From an uncultured Lewinella sp. (GTDB taxonomy: Bacteria; Bacteroidota; Bacteroidia; Chitinophagales; Saprospiraceae), in NCBI GenBank assembly GCA_937873655.1, contig CALMYQ010000195.1, positions 1-64,000 of the forward strand: 64,000 nucleotides of DNA, given 5' to 3'. Positions 9,901 to 18,097 of the stretch are shown in pieces. The notes beneath the pieces are model-generated. The model was not told the DNA's origin, ran no database searches, and saw only the letters and a program-made list of their open reading frames with translations. Position numbers and translations under genes: made by a program. Within the stretch, counting starts at the first letter, position 1. The number at the start of each line of letters is the position of its first letter.

Positions 9901-10175
9901 GCAATGGAGCCGATGGATTGGAGCGGTTGTTCATCAAAAACCGGGTTCCAGCTGATGCCGCCGTTGGTCGATTTCCATACCCCGCCGGAGGCGCCGCCGA
10001 TGTAGATGATATCCGGATCGCTGAGGTCAACGTCAATGGCGGTAACCCGGCCGCTCATGCCGGCAGGGCCGATGTTCCGGATGGAAAGGTCTTTTAGCGG
10101 TTTGATGTCAATTTTCTGGCCGAACAGGGCCAATGGCAGAAATGCGAATGGCAAAAGGAGACGAAATGATCGCAT
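6942..10175 (-). CDS. Secreted BNR/sortilin-like beta-propeller protein
   Basis: A 1077-residue exported protein (signal peptide 1-19, ending LFGQ). About eleven Asp-box (BNR) motifs of the form S-x-DGG-x-W (for example SLDGGKTW, TRDGGKTW, SIDGGDNW) run through the first about 700 residues and predict one or two multi-bladed propellers of the VPS10/sortilin/sialidase superfamily. A lysine/proline-rich charged linker follows, then a glycine-rich stretch (GGFGGGGGRGGRGG) and a helical C-terminal region. Such proteins are often labelled glycosyl hydrolase in Bacteroidota, but I see no sialidase catalytic set (no clear Arg triad), so a binding or scaffolding role is as likely. No T9SS domain is visible. 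Confidence 0.85.
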   Translation of the reverse strand: MRSFRLLLPFAFLPLALFGQKIDIKPLKDLSIRNIGPAGMSGRVTAIDVDLSDPDIIYIGGASGGVWKSTNGGISWNPVFDEQPLQSIGSIAVCQRNPSIVWVGTGEGNPRNSLNTGSGIYKSLDGGKTWKCMGLEKTKTLHRIIINKDNPDIVIAAALGSPWGPNEERGVFRTRDGGKTWEKVLYVDNETGCADLVVDPTNPDKLIAAMWEHSRKPWTFNSGGPGSGLYVTLDGGTNWEKQTDKNGLPKGELGRIGLAIAQNKPNIVYALVEAKDNALFKSTDGGANWSKINDRDIGNRPFYYADIFVDPLNENRLFNLYSSVTRSEDGGRSFDNISNAIHPDHHAFWVHPQDPNYMLEGNDGGLNISRDGGNTWRFVANLPLAQFYHISYDMDIPYNVAGGLQDNGSWVGPSSIWRSGGILNQDWQEVFFGDGFDVVFKPDNNRYVYAMSQQGNVGLVDRTTGQTKFVKPVHPEGIPLRFNWNAAISLDPFEPCGVYFGSQFLHYSNDCGQHWTILSPDLTTNDPEKQKQDKSGGLTIDATGAENHTTILAIAPSPADKKVIWVGTDDGNLQLTRDGGTTWTNLASRLPGVKAGSWIPYIEVSAKNPGEAFVIVNDYRRNDYRPMAFQTTDYGQSWKQIADEKKVEGFTLSIVQDPVEPKLLWLGTDQGLYFSIDGGDNWNKWTNGYPSVQTADLKIHPREADLIIGTFGRAVWILDDTRPFRAMAATRGDVLKKDFKVFEAPDAYLAETRSYNGLHFPGDAEYGGANRSTNAMITVWVKPEDKGKPDNAGQAPADKKGKKAEPEAKGKEKKPAKRPERVKIAVFNTAGDTIRNFSARLEEGMNRIYWNMRRNGVRFPGRQGGFGGGGGRGGRGGHDGPPAGPTVLPGGYKMGFGYGGQKDSTLLTVHDDPRLHRTIGDYQQREAVYKDYAGVIEAAAKGFDRLQEANKTVDRVNAALVNLPDSTRKMITDLGKAVKDTLASLEKLYTQPEGMKGIQRSADNLQAVLGGANRYVNDIEGQPSQMALLTVAQAKSETRKVLDKVNAFLNGDFVAYQRKVEAVQYSLFKPLEPVRME

Positions 10176-10251
10176 GCAGGTTGGCTTTAAGCGTTTGCAA
10201 GTGTAGTGTCGGGGTAAAGATAAATAAATAAGATTTAGGATAAAAAGCTTT

Positions 10252-10659
10252 TCAGGCTATAAGGTCCGGCATTGCGTAGCTCTGAGCCATCAAAGTGACA
10301 AAGACCTCGTCCAAAATATCTTCCCCCAAATTTTCCAGGACGACATCATAAAGGAGAGGCGCTATTACGGGTACACTCAACACAATTCCGGTTTTCCCTT
10401 TTTGCTCTGTGGCAATGAACTGCAGCGATTCACCCTCCGGGCTATGCTCAAACCAGACAGAATGATCGCAGGTCAGGACTTTATTTGGGACAGGCGTCCC
10501 GAAAACCACTCTGACCAATAGGTTTCTGATGTCATTTCTTGTATTGGAAACGTGTAAATGAAGTCGCTGGAATTTTTCAACTTCCATCTTGGGCAATAAC
10601 CGCAGGATTTTCCCAGGAAGGATTTCTTCACTTTGCAGCAGTATGGATTTTAGTGCCAT
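10252..10659 (-). CDS. Small protein of unknown function downstream of S8 protease
   Basis: This 135-residue protein has no signal peptide or membrane segment and looks beta-rich (alternating hydrophobic strands such as RLHLHVSN, LLVRVVFG, GIVLSVPVI). I do not recognise the family. It is encoded on the same strand as the subtilisin-like gene, 93 bp after its stop, and may be co-transcribed with it. The ATG at 10659 gives the most natural N-terminus (MALKSILLQ); an upstream in-frame start would add about 19 unstructured residues. Confidence 0.6.
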   Translation of the reverse strand: MALKSILLQSEEILPGKILRLLPKMEVEKFQRLHLHVSNTRNDIRNLLVRVVFGTPVPNKVLTCDHSVWFEHSPEGESLQFIATEQKGKTGIVLSVPVIAPLLYDVVLENLGEDILDEVFVTLMAQSYAMPDLIA

Positions 10660-10752
10660 TGGGTTGTTATTTGGGATTGAACAATAAATTAAATTCGGAT
10701 CGGGCCGGTATCGCACCGGATTTCAGGCTCAATGCGTTACCGGGAGCGATTT

Positions 10753-13700
10753 TCAGGTCTCCGGGCTTTCGGGGTTGTAAACAAGTTCGAACCCCGGCCC
10801 GATATTTCCGGCAGGATCAACCTGGGTAACCTTCAATACACCGCTTTTGGGTGGGTTTCCTCCGCTTGCAAATTCAAAAAGCAACGGTAAAAACTGACCC
10901 GGCTTCAATGCCATGGGGATATAGATTGCCGGAGCGCCGCCTGAATAGACCAGCTGCCTGGTCCCGCCCACCAGTTCAATCCTCAGATCAGGCGTGTATT
11001 CGGTCAGGTCCAGGCTCGTATCTCCCGTGAATCTCAGGATCAGCGGCGGGAAGGCTTCCTCCTTGGTCTTAAACTTTATCTGGGCAGACTCCAGCAGTGT
11101 TACGCTCCAGGCGTCCAAAAATTTTTCGCCGGATTCCGGATAAAGATCCGCCGGTGGCAAATGCGGGACCCCTTTGATCTTCCCGTTCTGCAACCTGACC
11201 TCAAGGTCGTCCATGCGGTTTGAATCCGGAACCCTGAAACGGATATCCAGGTTGTGGGGCAATTGCTTCCGGTCAATGATCAATCCGGCAATCCCCAGGC
11301 TGCGGCTACTCCCTGCGATTACGGCCGTCCGGATCACCTGAGGCGGAAGGACAACCACGGGATAGAAAATGGAAATATTTTTATGCGCGATGTTGTTGTC
11401 GTGCTGAACCGGATAAAACCCTGTGGAAGTGGTCAGCGGGCCGTCGTGCGGCGCGACTTCGGCCAGCAGGCACGGGTGCCAGTTGACCATGACGCCGCCG
11501 CCGATATCCACCTGTTGGGGCGGAATCAGTGCCGCAGGCCACAATATCCGGACGATCTGCGTACCTCCCGGCGCTATCGGCCCGATAGGCGCTTCTCCAA
11601 CGGGATAGCTGCCGAAGGCGGGGAAAGTGCCCGGGCTGCCGGGCGGGTTGGAAGGCATCCAGTCCTGGGGATAGCGAAATTCGATACCCGGGAAATGAGC
11701 GATGGAAATCCTTGCCCAGGCGATATCTGCGGTCCGGGTACCCGTATTTTTGATCCGGATGTACAGGTAATTATCCTGACCTGCAATCGGCTGCTGGTGG
11801 GGGCCTGCAACTGCATAGGGCAGGGTAGCTTCATCCGGGATGGGGTCGGCAGCATTCCGTACCCAGATATCGGGGCTGTTGGCGTGCCAGCCGGAGGAGG
11901 GGATGGCGCCGGTATCGGCGAGGTTGTCGCGGATGACCAGGTCCTCTTTAAGGCAAAAGCAGAAAGCGGCTTTTACCGCAGCAAGGACATTGAGCCTGCC
12001 GTAGCCGTACCATTGGCTGAATTCGGCATTGCCGTTGCCGTCCAGGCTCCATTGCCCGGTGGCATGCGCCTGGGCAAGATCCACTTTGACCGCCGAATTC
12101 CTCAGGATTTCCCGCACCTGAAGCCAATTGAGTTCGGGCCGTACCGACAACATCAGGGCTGCCGTTCCCGCAACAAGGGGGCAGGACTGGCTGGTTCCGC
12201 CGAAATTTTGCCTGTAATCCGCCGGACCCGTGATCACCGGGGCGCCGGACGGGAAGCCTTGTTGGAGGGAGGTTGTAAAGGTCAGGGTGTTGCCGGAAAG
12301 GCTTTGGACCCGCTTGAATTCATGCTGGGGGGTAGTGAAATCCCCGACCAGCACCCAGTCACCAACAGCAAAGCCGGCGGAACTGATCACTGATACGGTA
12401 ACGGCGCCCGAAACGGCGGGTTGCCCCAGCGTGGTAGCAGCGGAGATTACCCCGAACCTTCGGCCCTCGCCAAGCGGCGTTGCGCTCATTTTAGGGTCGA
12501 ACCGCAGGGGAGAGGCGGCGGTGTTATAGCTGGTATGGCTCGGCGCCACAAGGTCCATTTCAAATCCGTATGGGCTGTAGTATGCCCTGGTATCGGTCAG
12601 CGGCGTCAAATTCTGCTGATTCCCCGCGGGGTCCGGATTGGAGCTGTTGCAGGGAGATGTCGGGTTGGCCCCGATTGACGCGCCCACGGTTATGGTCCGC
12701 GGGTGCAGTGCGGGGTAAGGACTGGTCCCTGCTGAAATAGGTATAAACCCGTAGTTGCCCGCAGCGCAACAGATCAGGCAACCGCGACCGTTTCGGCCGA
12801 AGGTGGTCAGGAGATGGATGACTTCGTCCAAAATCGCGGAATATGAACCCGGATAACCGTTGGAAAGGTTGATGATATCGGCAGGCCTGGCCGGCGCGGT
12901 CAGTCCGATCCCCGGATCTTCATAAAACCCGGCCACCCACAGAAAAACTTCTGAGAGGGTAAGGGTTGTCGGGTTCAGTCCGGTTTTTGCACCGATCCAC
13001 CCGCATCCCCCTGCAATTCCGGACATGCCCTGGCTGTTGAATGTCGCTGCGCAGGCTACGGAGGTTACCTGGGTGCCGTGATCAGTGGTGACATCTGCCG
13101 GATCCTGGTCAGTGCCTGTTACAAAATCAAAATTGGCCACCATTTTTGCAACGTTCAACGGCAACAGTTCGATCAGGTCGGGGTGATCGGGCGCTATGCC
13201 CTCGGGTTCAATAACGGCGATGGTGATGTTTTGGGAACCGAATTTGTATGTTGCTCCTGAAACAAGCTCGATAAAATTCCAGGCGCCGGGCGCGTTGATG
13301 AGTTCCAGGTGGTCTTCCTGGAGCGGGAAAAGGTAATCCGGACCAGATGTAAAGGTTTCTGCGGGCAACACCAGATTGGGGCTGGCAAACAAGACTTCCG
13401 CATAGGCATGCCAGGGTTTTACCATTTCCAGAACGGCGTAATCGACAGGACCCCGGTGGGCCAGGAGGTAGGCATTGCCCAGGTGCGGCAGCGGCCGGAT
13501 CACCTGGAACCGGCTGAATTCCGGGAGGGATTGCAAAAAGGATTGCGGGACCCCGGGCGCCAGTTTCAGGATGATTTCCGGGGTCAATCCCTGCATTCCG
13601 GCTCCCGTGGTCATAGGTTTGAGGTATTTCAGTCGCGTATCTTTCCATTGGTTTTTGAAAGCGCCTGTCAATACCGCATCGTAATCGCTGAATTGTTTGA

Positions 13701-14169
13701 GTTTTTGGTCTTCAATCTCTATAAACCGGCTGGAAAGGCTTTCAGCGGGACGATCATCATCGGCCAGTTTTACGGCCTTAGGATCGAGCCCCATAACGGT
13801 GAGTACACCCATCGCTTCTTCAAAAGGGATCTTACCGGCAGCTTTTATCCAGGTTTTCCCCGCCAGGGGCCGGTAAAAGATCTTCATGTCCTTTTCCAGG
13901 TAGTAAGGCGTGCCTGCAGGGGCAATTTGAGCCCGCAGGCGGGAGGCGTTTTGTATTTCAACCTGACGCTCATCATGGATCCACCCTTCTTTCCCGGCCT
14001 GCAACCGGTACAGGCCGGCAGGGCAATCCTCGCAGCGATAGGCTTCAATTGCCGGATCAAAACGGCCTGATGATCTGCCTCCTGATGCCAACCGGATCAG
14101 GGTCACTTCGCCGTCCCGGATGACCTGTCCATCCGGGCCGGTCAAGGTTATGATTACCTGGTTTCTCAT
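10753..14169 (-). CDS. Subtilisin-fold (S8) peptidase with catalytic Asp replaced by Glu, no signal peptide
   Basis: A 1138-residue protein. It begins with a beta-sandwich (ITLTGPDGQVIRDGEVTL, carboxypeptidase-regulatory/Ig-like) rather than an export signal, so it is probably cytoplasmic. The S8 domain spans about 300-700. His364 lies in DHGTQV, the oxyanion Asn472 in AAGNYG and Ser660 in GGTSQSCP. At the position of the catalytic Asp (normally VAVIDTG) the sequence reads IAVIEPEG, giving Glu321. A domain of about 100 residues is inserted before the Ser. The last about 400 residues are beta-rich modules without a T9SS sorting signal. The next genes on the strand are a chimeric membrane protein upstream and a small protein downstream. 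The enzyme could be an active Glu-variant or a pseudo-protease. Confidence 0.85.
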   Translation of the reverse strand: MRNQVIITLTGPDGQVIRDGEVTLIRLASGGRSSGRFDPAIEAYRCEDCPAGLYRLQAGKEGWIHDERQVEIQNASRLRAQIAPAGTPYYLEKDMKIFYRPLAGKTWIKAAGKIPFEEAMGVLTVMGLDPKAVKLADDDRPAESLSSRFIEIEDQKLKQFSDYDAVLTGAFKNQWKDTRLKYLKPMTTGAGMQGLTPEIILKLAPGVPQSFLQSLPEFSRFQVIRPLPHLGNAYLLAHRGPVDYAVLEMVKPWHAYAEVLFASPNLVLPAETFTSGPDYLFPLQEDHLELINAPGAWNFIELVSGATYKFGSQNITIAVIEPEGIAPDHPDLIELLPLNVAKMVANFDFVTGTDQDPADVTTDHGTQVTSVACAATFNSQGMSGIAGGCGWIGAKTGLNPTTLTLSEVFLWVAGFYEDPGIGLTAPARPADIINLSNGYPGSYSAILDEVIHLLTTFGRNGRGCLICCAAGNYGFIPISAGTSPYPALHPRTITVGASIGANPTSPCNSSNPDPAGNQQNLTPLTDTRAYYSPYGFEMDLVAPSHTSYNTAASPLRFDPKMSATPLGEGRRFGVISAATTLGQPAVSGAVTVSVISSAGFAVGDWVLVGDFTTPQHEFKRVQSLSGNTLTFTTSLQQGFPSGAPVITGPADYRQNFGGTSQSCPLVAGTAALMLSVRPELNWLQVREILRNSAVKVDLAQAHATGQWSLDGNGNAEFSQWYGYGRLNVLAAVKAAFCFCLKEDLVIRDNLADTGAIPSSGWHANSPDIWVRNAADPIPDEATLPYAVAGPHQQPIAGQDNYLYIRIKNTGTRTADIAWARISIAHFPGIEFRYPQDWMPSNPPGSPGTFPAFGSYPVGEAPIGPIAPGGTQIVRILWPAALIPPQQVDIGGGVMVNWHPCLLAEVAPHDGPLTTSTGFYPVQHDNNIAHKNISIFYPVVVLPPQVIRTAVIAGSSRSLGIAGLIIDRKQLPHNLDIRFRVPDSNRMDDLEVRLQNGKIKGVPHLPPADLYPESGEKFLDAWSVTLLESAQIKFKTKEEAFPPLILRFTGDTSLDLTEYTPDLRIELVGGTRQLVYSGGAPAIYIPMALKPGQFLPLLFEFASGGNPPKSGVLKVTQVDPAGNIGPGFELVYNPESPET

Positions 14170-14301
14170 TATTGTCGGATTTGTCCTTTGTTTTAAAAAG
14201 CGGGACCAACGATCTACATTGGTCCCGGCGGGTTTTGGGGTTATACAGGAGGGTTGGGGTTATACAAGGGTTGTTGTGGTTCTATTTTGGGAAAGTGAAG
14301 G

Positions 14302-15882
14302 TTAAAAATCATCGTCGTCATTGCAGATGCACTCCGGAAGGTCATTCCCGGTATAGATCTGGCCGACCAGATTTTGCAGGCAGTAAGCGGACGAATGAGG
14401 CTCGAAAAGGCAATCGCAGAATGCTTGCTTGTTGTAAACCTTCCAGACATAAGAACTGTCCACCGTGGCCGTACCGCCTTTGGAGGGGATCGTGGCCCCG
14501 ATCCGGAATTTGATGTAGGGGCACCCTTCACAAGGGAGACATTCTTCCGGGAAGTCATCCGTGTCGTCAAAAATGTCGATTTCGCTGGTTACCACCCCGT
14601 TGTCGAAAATATCGATCCCTTTGCTCTCGTCCGAAAATGCCCCGTTGCAATCCAGTGCCAGGCGGTAAATCAGGGTGTCTCCGACGGCGAGCGGGATATC
14701 GGGGATGACAATGACGGACTTGCTCCGCACCTTTTTATATCCGCAACCGTCAACCAGGCTGTAAATCGTCTTGCCGCCGCGCTTGACCCGGAACTGAATG
14801 CCGTAGTTGTCCTCACCTCCTGGATAGACCAGCTTGATGGTGTCGCCTTTCAGGGAAATATCCCCAATGCCGATTTTCTTTGGCGCCCGGCAGATGCTGG
14901 TATCTGCGGCGGAATGCCGGTTGAACCGGCAGTTGGCGGCAACAGTCGCTATATAGTCCCTGCCGAATCCTCTCATGTCTCCTCTGAGGACCACCGTGGC
15001 AATGTTTCCGGTAATATTTTGGTTGACCAGCTCTTGGTCGCCCAGGGTAAAGGTAAACCGGTAGCTTGATGCATTTTCGGCAGGTTCCCATTCGTACACC
15101 AGTAAGGTCTCGTTTTCTGTTATGTAGGATTTGAAAGCCAATCCTTCGGGTTTCGGGCAATCGCCCTTGCAAAATCTGAAAAAAAGGACGGCTGCTAACC
15201 CCAGGATTCCCAATCCGACCCATACTGCATTTTTGGTCCAGCAGGTAAAGGCCCCTTCCCGGAATAGGGTCTTGGTATTGTCGAACGGGATGATGAAGTC
15301 GTATTGGATACTTGAATTGTCCGGCGCGTCCGCAATGATGCCCTTGACGGTAAACTCCTGCCACTCGCCGTCCATTTGCAGGGAGATGGTTTGTCCCATA
15401 GGGTAGGGGTCCCCGAAGTATTTCTGCCCCATTTCCTCGGTCAACACCACTGTTCTCAGGTCATTGAACAGGTTTTCGACCCGGCCCCTGACCAGCGGAA
15501 AGTCAAATATCTTGAAAAAAGCGGGATCAGCCATGTGAACCGTTTCCATTTCGGAAAACGCCTCTTTTTTAACCATGGTGCCTGCCGTGATATACCTGGC
15601 TGCCTGTTCGACTTCCGGGAAGTTATTTTTCAATTCAACACCCAATGGGATCGGTGTGACCGTATTGAAAAAAACATCGCCTTTGAAGTGCTCCTTCACC
15701 CAGGCGCGGTAGATCCGGTCGCTTTTGGTATGGAACCGGTCGAAGGACCATTCGTCCGTTACATACAGGGATAGCAACACAAATACGGCTATCCCGACGC
15801 TCAAGCCGGTAATATTGATCATGGAATAGCGCTTTTCCTTCCATAGGTTGCGCCAGGCGATCATGAAGTAGTTCTTCAGCAT
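14302..15882 (-). CDS. Chimeric membrane protein: truncated FtsX/MacB-type permease joined to a Cys-rich domain
   Basis: Residues 1 to about 213 match the start of a Bacteroidota FtsX-like ABC transporter permease: the hallmark N-terminus MLKNYFMIAWRNL, TM1 (about 22-42), then a MacB periplasmic core (YFGDPYPMGQTISL, VKGIIADAPDNSSIQ). The match stops abruptly near position 15238. A new membrane segment (about 216-236, VWVGLGILGLAAVLFF) follows, then about 290 residues with many cysteines and fibronectin-like beta sandwiches, ending in a strongly acidic tail (CNDDDDF). A normal permease is about 790 residues with four TM segments. The frame is open across the join, so this is a gene fusion, a deletion scar, or an assembly chimera. 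A partner ATPase is not nearby. Confidence 0.7.
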   Translation of the reverse strand: MLKNYFMIAWRNLWKEKRYSMINITGLSVGIAVFVLLSLYVTDEWSFDRFHTKSDRIYRAWVKEHFKGDVFFNTVTPIPLGVELKNNFPEVEQAARYITAGTMVKKEAFSEMETVHMADPAFFKIFDFPLVRGRVENLFNDLRTVVLTEEMGQKYFGDPYPMGQTISLQMDGEWQEFTVKGIIADAPDNSSIQYDFIIPFDNTKTLFREGAFTCWTKNAVWVGLGILGLAAVLFFRFCKGDCPKPEGLAFKSYITENETLLVYEWEPAENASSYRFTFTLGDQELVNQNITGNIATVVLRGDMRGFGRDYIATVAANCRFNRHSAADTSICRAPKKIGIGDISLKGDTIKLVYPGGEDNYGIQFRVKRGGKTIYSLVDGCGYKKVRSKSVIVIPDIPLAVGDTLIYRLALDCNGAFSDESKGIDIFDNGVVTSEIDIFDDTDDFPEECLPCEGCPYIKFRIGATIPSKGGTATVDSSYVWKVYNKQAFCDCLFEPHSSAYCLQNLVGQIYTGNDLPECICNDDDDF

Positions 15883-16291
15883 GTGGAAAAAGATTGGTAC
15901 CGTTGAAAAGAAGGTCAAGTTTTATGCCATGAAATGGTTTCCGGCAATCAAACGCTCTTCCATGGAATTAAAATAGGGCCCGATCAGCAGGATACGGAGT
16001 GATTTTTTGTTTAAGATGTTGATTTATAGTATTTTATAAAAATATCCCTTGAATCGGCATAGGGTTTCTCCAAATGAACGTATCGACGCGCCTGGCCGCC
16101 GGTTGTTTTTTAGGATTGACAAATCGTTCATAATCGGACAAGAACTGTGCGGATTTGAACACAGGAAATCGAAATGCCGCATACTTTAAACCAAATCCGT
16201 TTAATCGGTGACAAACCTGCTGCATGGCGCGCCTGATTTTCTTTTTTCAGGAAGAGCCGGATTAACTTTACCGGCAAATTCTCAGGAAATC
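15883..16291. other. Divergent intergenic region, AT-rich, no gene seen
   Basis: About 409 bp separate the chimeric permease gene (minus) and a T9SS cargo gene (plus). The stretch 16000-16045 is strongly AT-rich (TTTTTTGTTTAAGATG, then TATTTTATAAAAATAT) and is the likely promoter zone, but I find no full TAnnTTTG box correctly placed. A 63-codon minus-strand frame here has no recognisable features. Confidence 0.4.
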
Positions 16292-18094
16292 ATGACAATC
16301 CGGTCTTCCAGGCCAAGTTGGAACAACCTAGACAGCGCGAAACAGCGGCAGGGTAGGGCGCCCCGTTTGAATTTGTGGCTTTATGCCTTTGCGGCCCTTT
16401 TGCCGGCTGCAGGTTTCGGCCAGACACCTTTTTGGCAGGAAGATTTTTCCAGCCAGACCGCCATTGCGGCCAATTGGCAACTGGGCGGTCAGAACGAAGG
16501 CTCCGAAACCTGGAAATGGGACAATCACCCGGCTCTGCCGATGCTTGGGCAGGTGGCTTTTGAGGCCTCAACAGCCGGTAATGGATTCATGGTTTTCAAT
16601 TCCGATCTGAACGGCCCTCATCCGCATGCCGTTACGCTGACCACCCCCCCCATCGATTGTTCGGGGCACGATCAGGTCTATGTAGCGTTTCAAAATCAAT
16701 ACCTGTATTACTCGGAGGAAGACGCCGTTGCGGAGGTCGGGGTCAGTACCGATGGGGTGGACTTCCAATTCCACCAGGTCCTGCTGTCTACCAAGCGGTT
16801 TGCTTTTGAAGTCCCGGTTGAGAATGTTTTTCTCCCTATTCCGGAAGCGGCAAACCAACCCGCAGTATACCTGCAATTCAAATGGATCGGCAATTTTGAA
16901 TATTTCTGGAAACTGGATGATCTGGCCCTGTTCGATGAGGATCCCCGGCCGGCAAACGACCTTTTCCTGGATGAAGGCGCCATACCGACAGCGTATGCTA
17001 CGCCGGTCTCGCAAGCGGATTCCGTATTTTTTGCCGTCGTGGCCGGCAATGCGGGCAAAACGGTCCAGACCGGCGTAGCGGTGGAAGTCCGGGTATTGAG
17101 AAACGATACTTTGCTGTTTGACCTGTCGGAGCAGATCCCCGATCTGGCGCCCGGCCAGCAGGATACTGTTTTTTGGGACAGTAAATTTCTGCCGGACCGG
17201 CGAGGCATTTACAAGACCATTTATTCCGTCAGTCAGGACCAGGAAGAACTCTGGCCCCCGGACAACCGGCTAGAGGTCCAGTTCGTGGTGACCGAGGCAT
17301 TGTACAGCGTGGACAACGGCACCCTTGTAGATGCCATACAACCGCCCGGGCTGGCCGATCCCTTCTGGGAGGTTGGGAATTATTATCATGTAAAAACAAG
17401 TGGATTCCGGGGGGCAGAAGGTGTTTTTTCAATCGCATCCGTAGATAATGCTCATATCGGGAAGACGGTCGGATTGCATGTCTACCGGGTAATTCCGGAT
17501 GATGATCCGTCCGATTTCACCGACGGCGATCTGTTTGCGGTGGGCTACGGTGAATACACGTTTCATTCCGGCGACGCAAGTTACGACCTGTTTACGGCCC
17601 CGCTCTATAATTTTGACGACAACGAACCCGGCATTTCCCTGCAGGCCGGATCAGATTACATTGTTTCCCTTACGCTTACGGATGATTTGTTTATTCCTTA
17701 TTCGGTCCGGCGCCAGTATTACGATATCGCCACGGTTGTCCGGAACGGCAAATGGTTCCTGGGCGGTTTTGGCGCTGATGTGGCCGCCATGGTCAGGTTG
17801 GAGATCACGCCTGAGGTCAGCGCAACCCGCTCACCTGAAGCCGGGAGCGAAGGGCTCCTGGTCTTCCCGCAACCTGCTGCGGGTTACTGCCGGTTGAAAT
17901 GGCAGGACCCGCCGGCCGGAAAGGTGCATGGGATGATCATATCAGCGGGAGGAGCATTGGTCTCCGGCTTTGTGCTGAATCCGACCGCTGATGCGGAATT
18001 GAACCTGGCCGGATTACCCGACGGACCGTATTGGCTGCACTTGACGGACGGCACAAAAAGGTGGGTCCGCCCCTTAATGATTCATCACCCTTGA
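16292..18094 (+). CDS. Secreted protein with T9SS C-terminal sorting domain
   Basis: A 600-residue exported protein. The signal peptide hydrophobic core (NLWLYAFAALLPAAGFGQ) ends about residue 44. An N-terminal lectin/MAM-like beta-sandwich (about 45-215; TPFWQEDFSS, GSETWKWDN, WKLDDLALFDED) is typical of T9SS cargo. A CARDB-like Ig domain (about 225-330) and a second jelly-roll region follow. The final about 80 residues (LLVFPQPAAGYCRLKW to DGTKRWVRPLMI) are a type A T9SS sorting domain. The ATG at 16292 is chosen over a GTG 28 codons upstream because it gives a compact signal peptide. No enzymatic motif is seen; adhesion or matrix role is inferred. Confidence 0.85.
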   Translation: MTIRSSRPSWNNLDSAKQRQGRAPRLNLWLYAFAALLPAAGFGQTPFWQEDFSSQTAIAANWQLGGQNEGSETWKWDNHPALPMLGQVAFEASTAGNGFMVFNSDLNGPHPHAVTLTTPPIDCSGHDQVYVAFQNQYLYYSEEDAVAEVGVSTDGVDFQFHQVLLSTKRFAFEVPVENVFLPIPEAANQPAVYLQFKWIGNFEYFWKLDDLALFDEDPRPANDLFLDEGAIPTAYATPVSQADSVFFAVVAGNAGKTVQTGVAVEVRVLRNDTLLFDLSEQIPDLAPGQQDTVFWDSKFLPDRRGIYKTIYSVSQDQEELWPPDNRLEVQFVVTEALYSVDNGTLVDAIQPPGLADPFWEVGNYYHVKTSGFRGAEGVFSIASVDNAHIGKTVGLHVYRVIPDDDPSDFTDGDLFAVGYGEYTFHSGDASYDLFTAPLYNFDDNEPGISLQAGSDYIVSLTLTDDLFIPYSVRRQYYDIATVVRNGKWFLGGFGADVAAMVRLEITPEVSATRSPEAGSEGLLVFPQPAAGYCRLKWQDPPAGKVHGMIISAGGALVSGFVLNPTADAELNLAGLPDGPYWLHLTDGTKRWVRPLMIHHP

Positions 18095-18097
18095 TGG

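Noticed and set aside
16034..16225. 63-codon minus-strand frame in the gap before the T9SS cargo gene
   Set aside because: No signal, no motif, overlaps the likely promoter zone; not supported as a gene.
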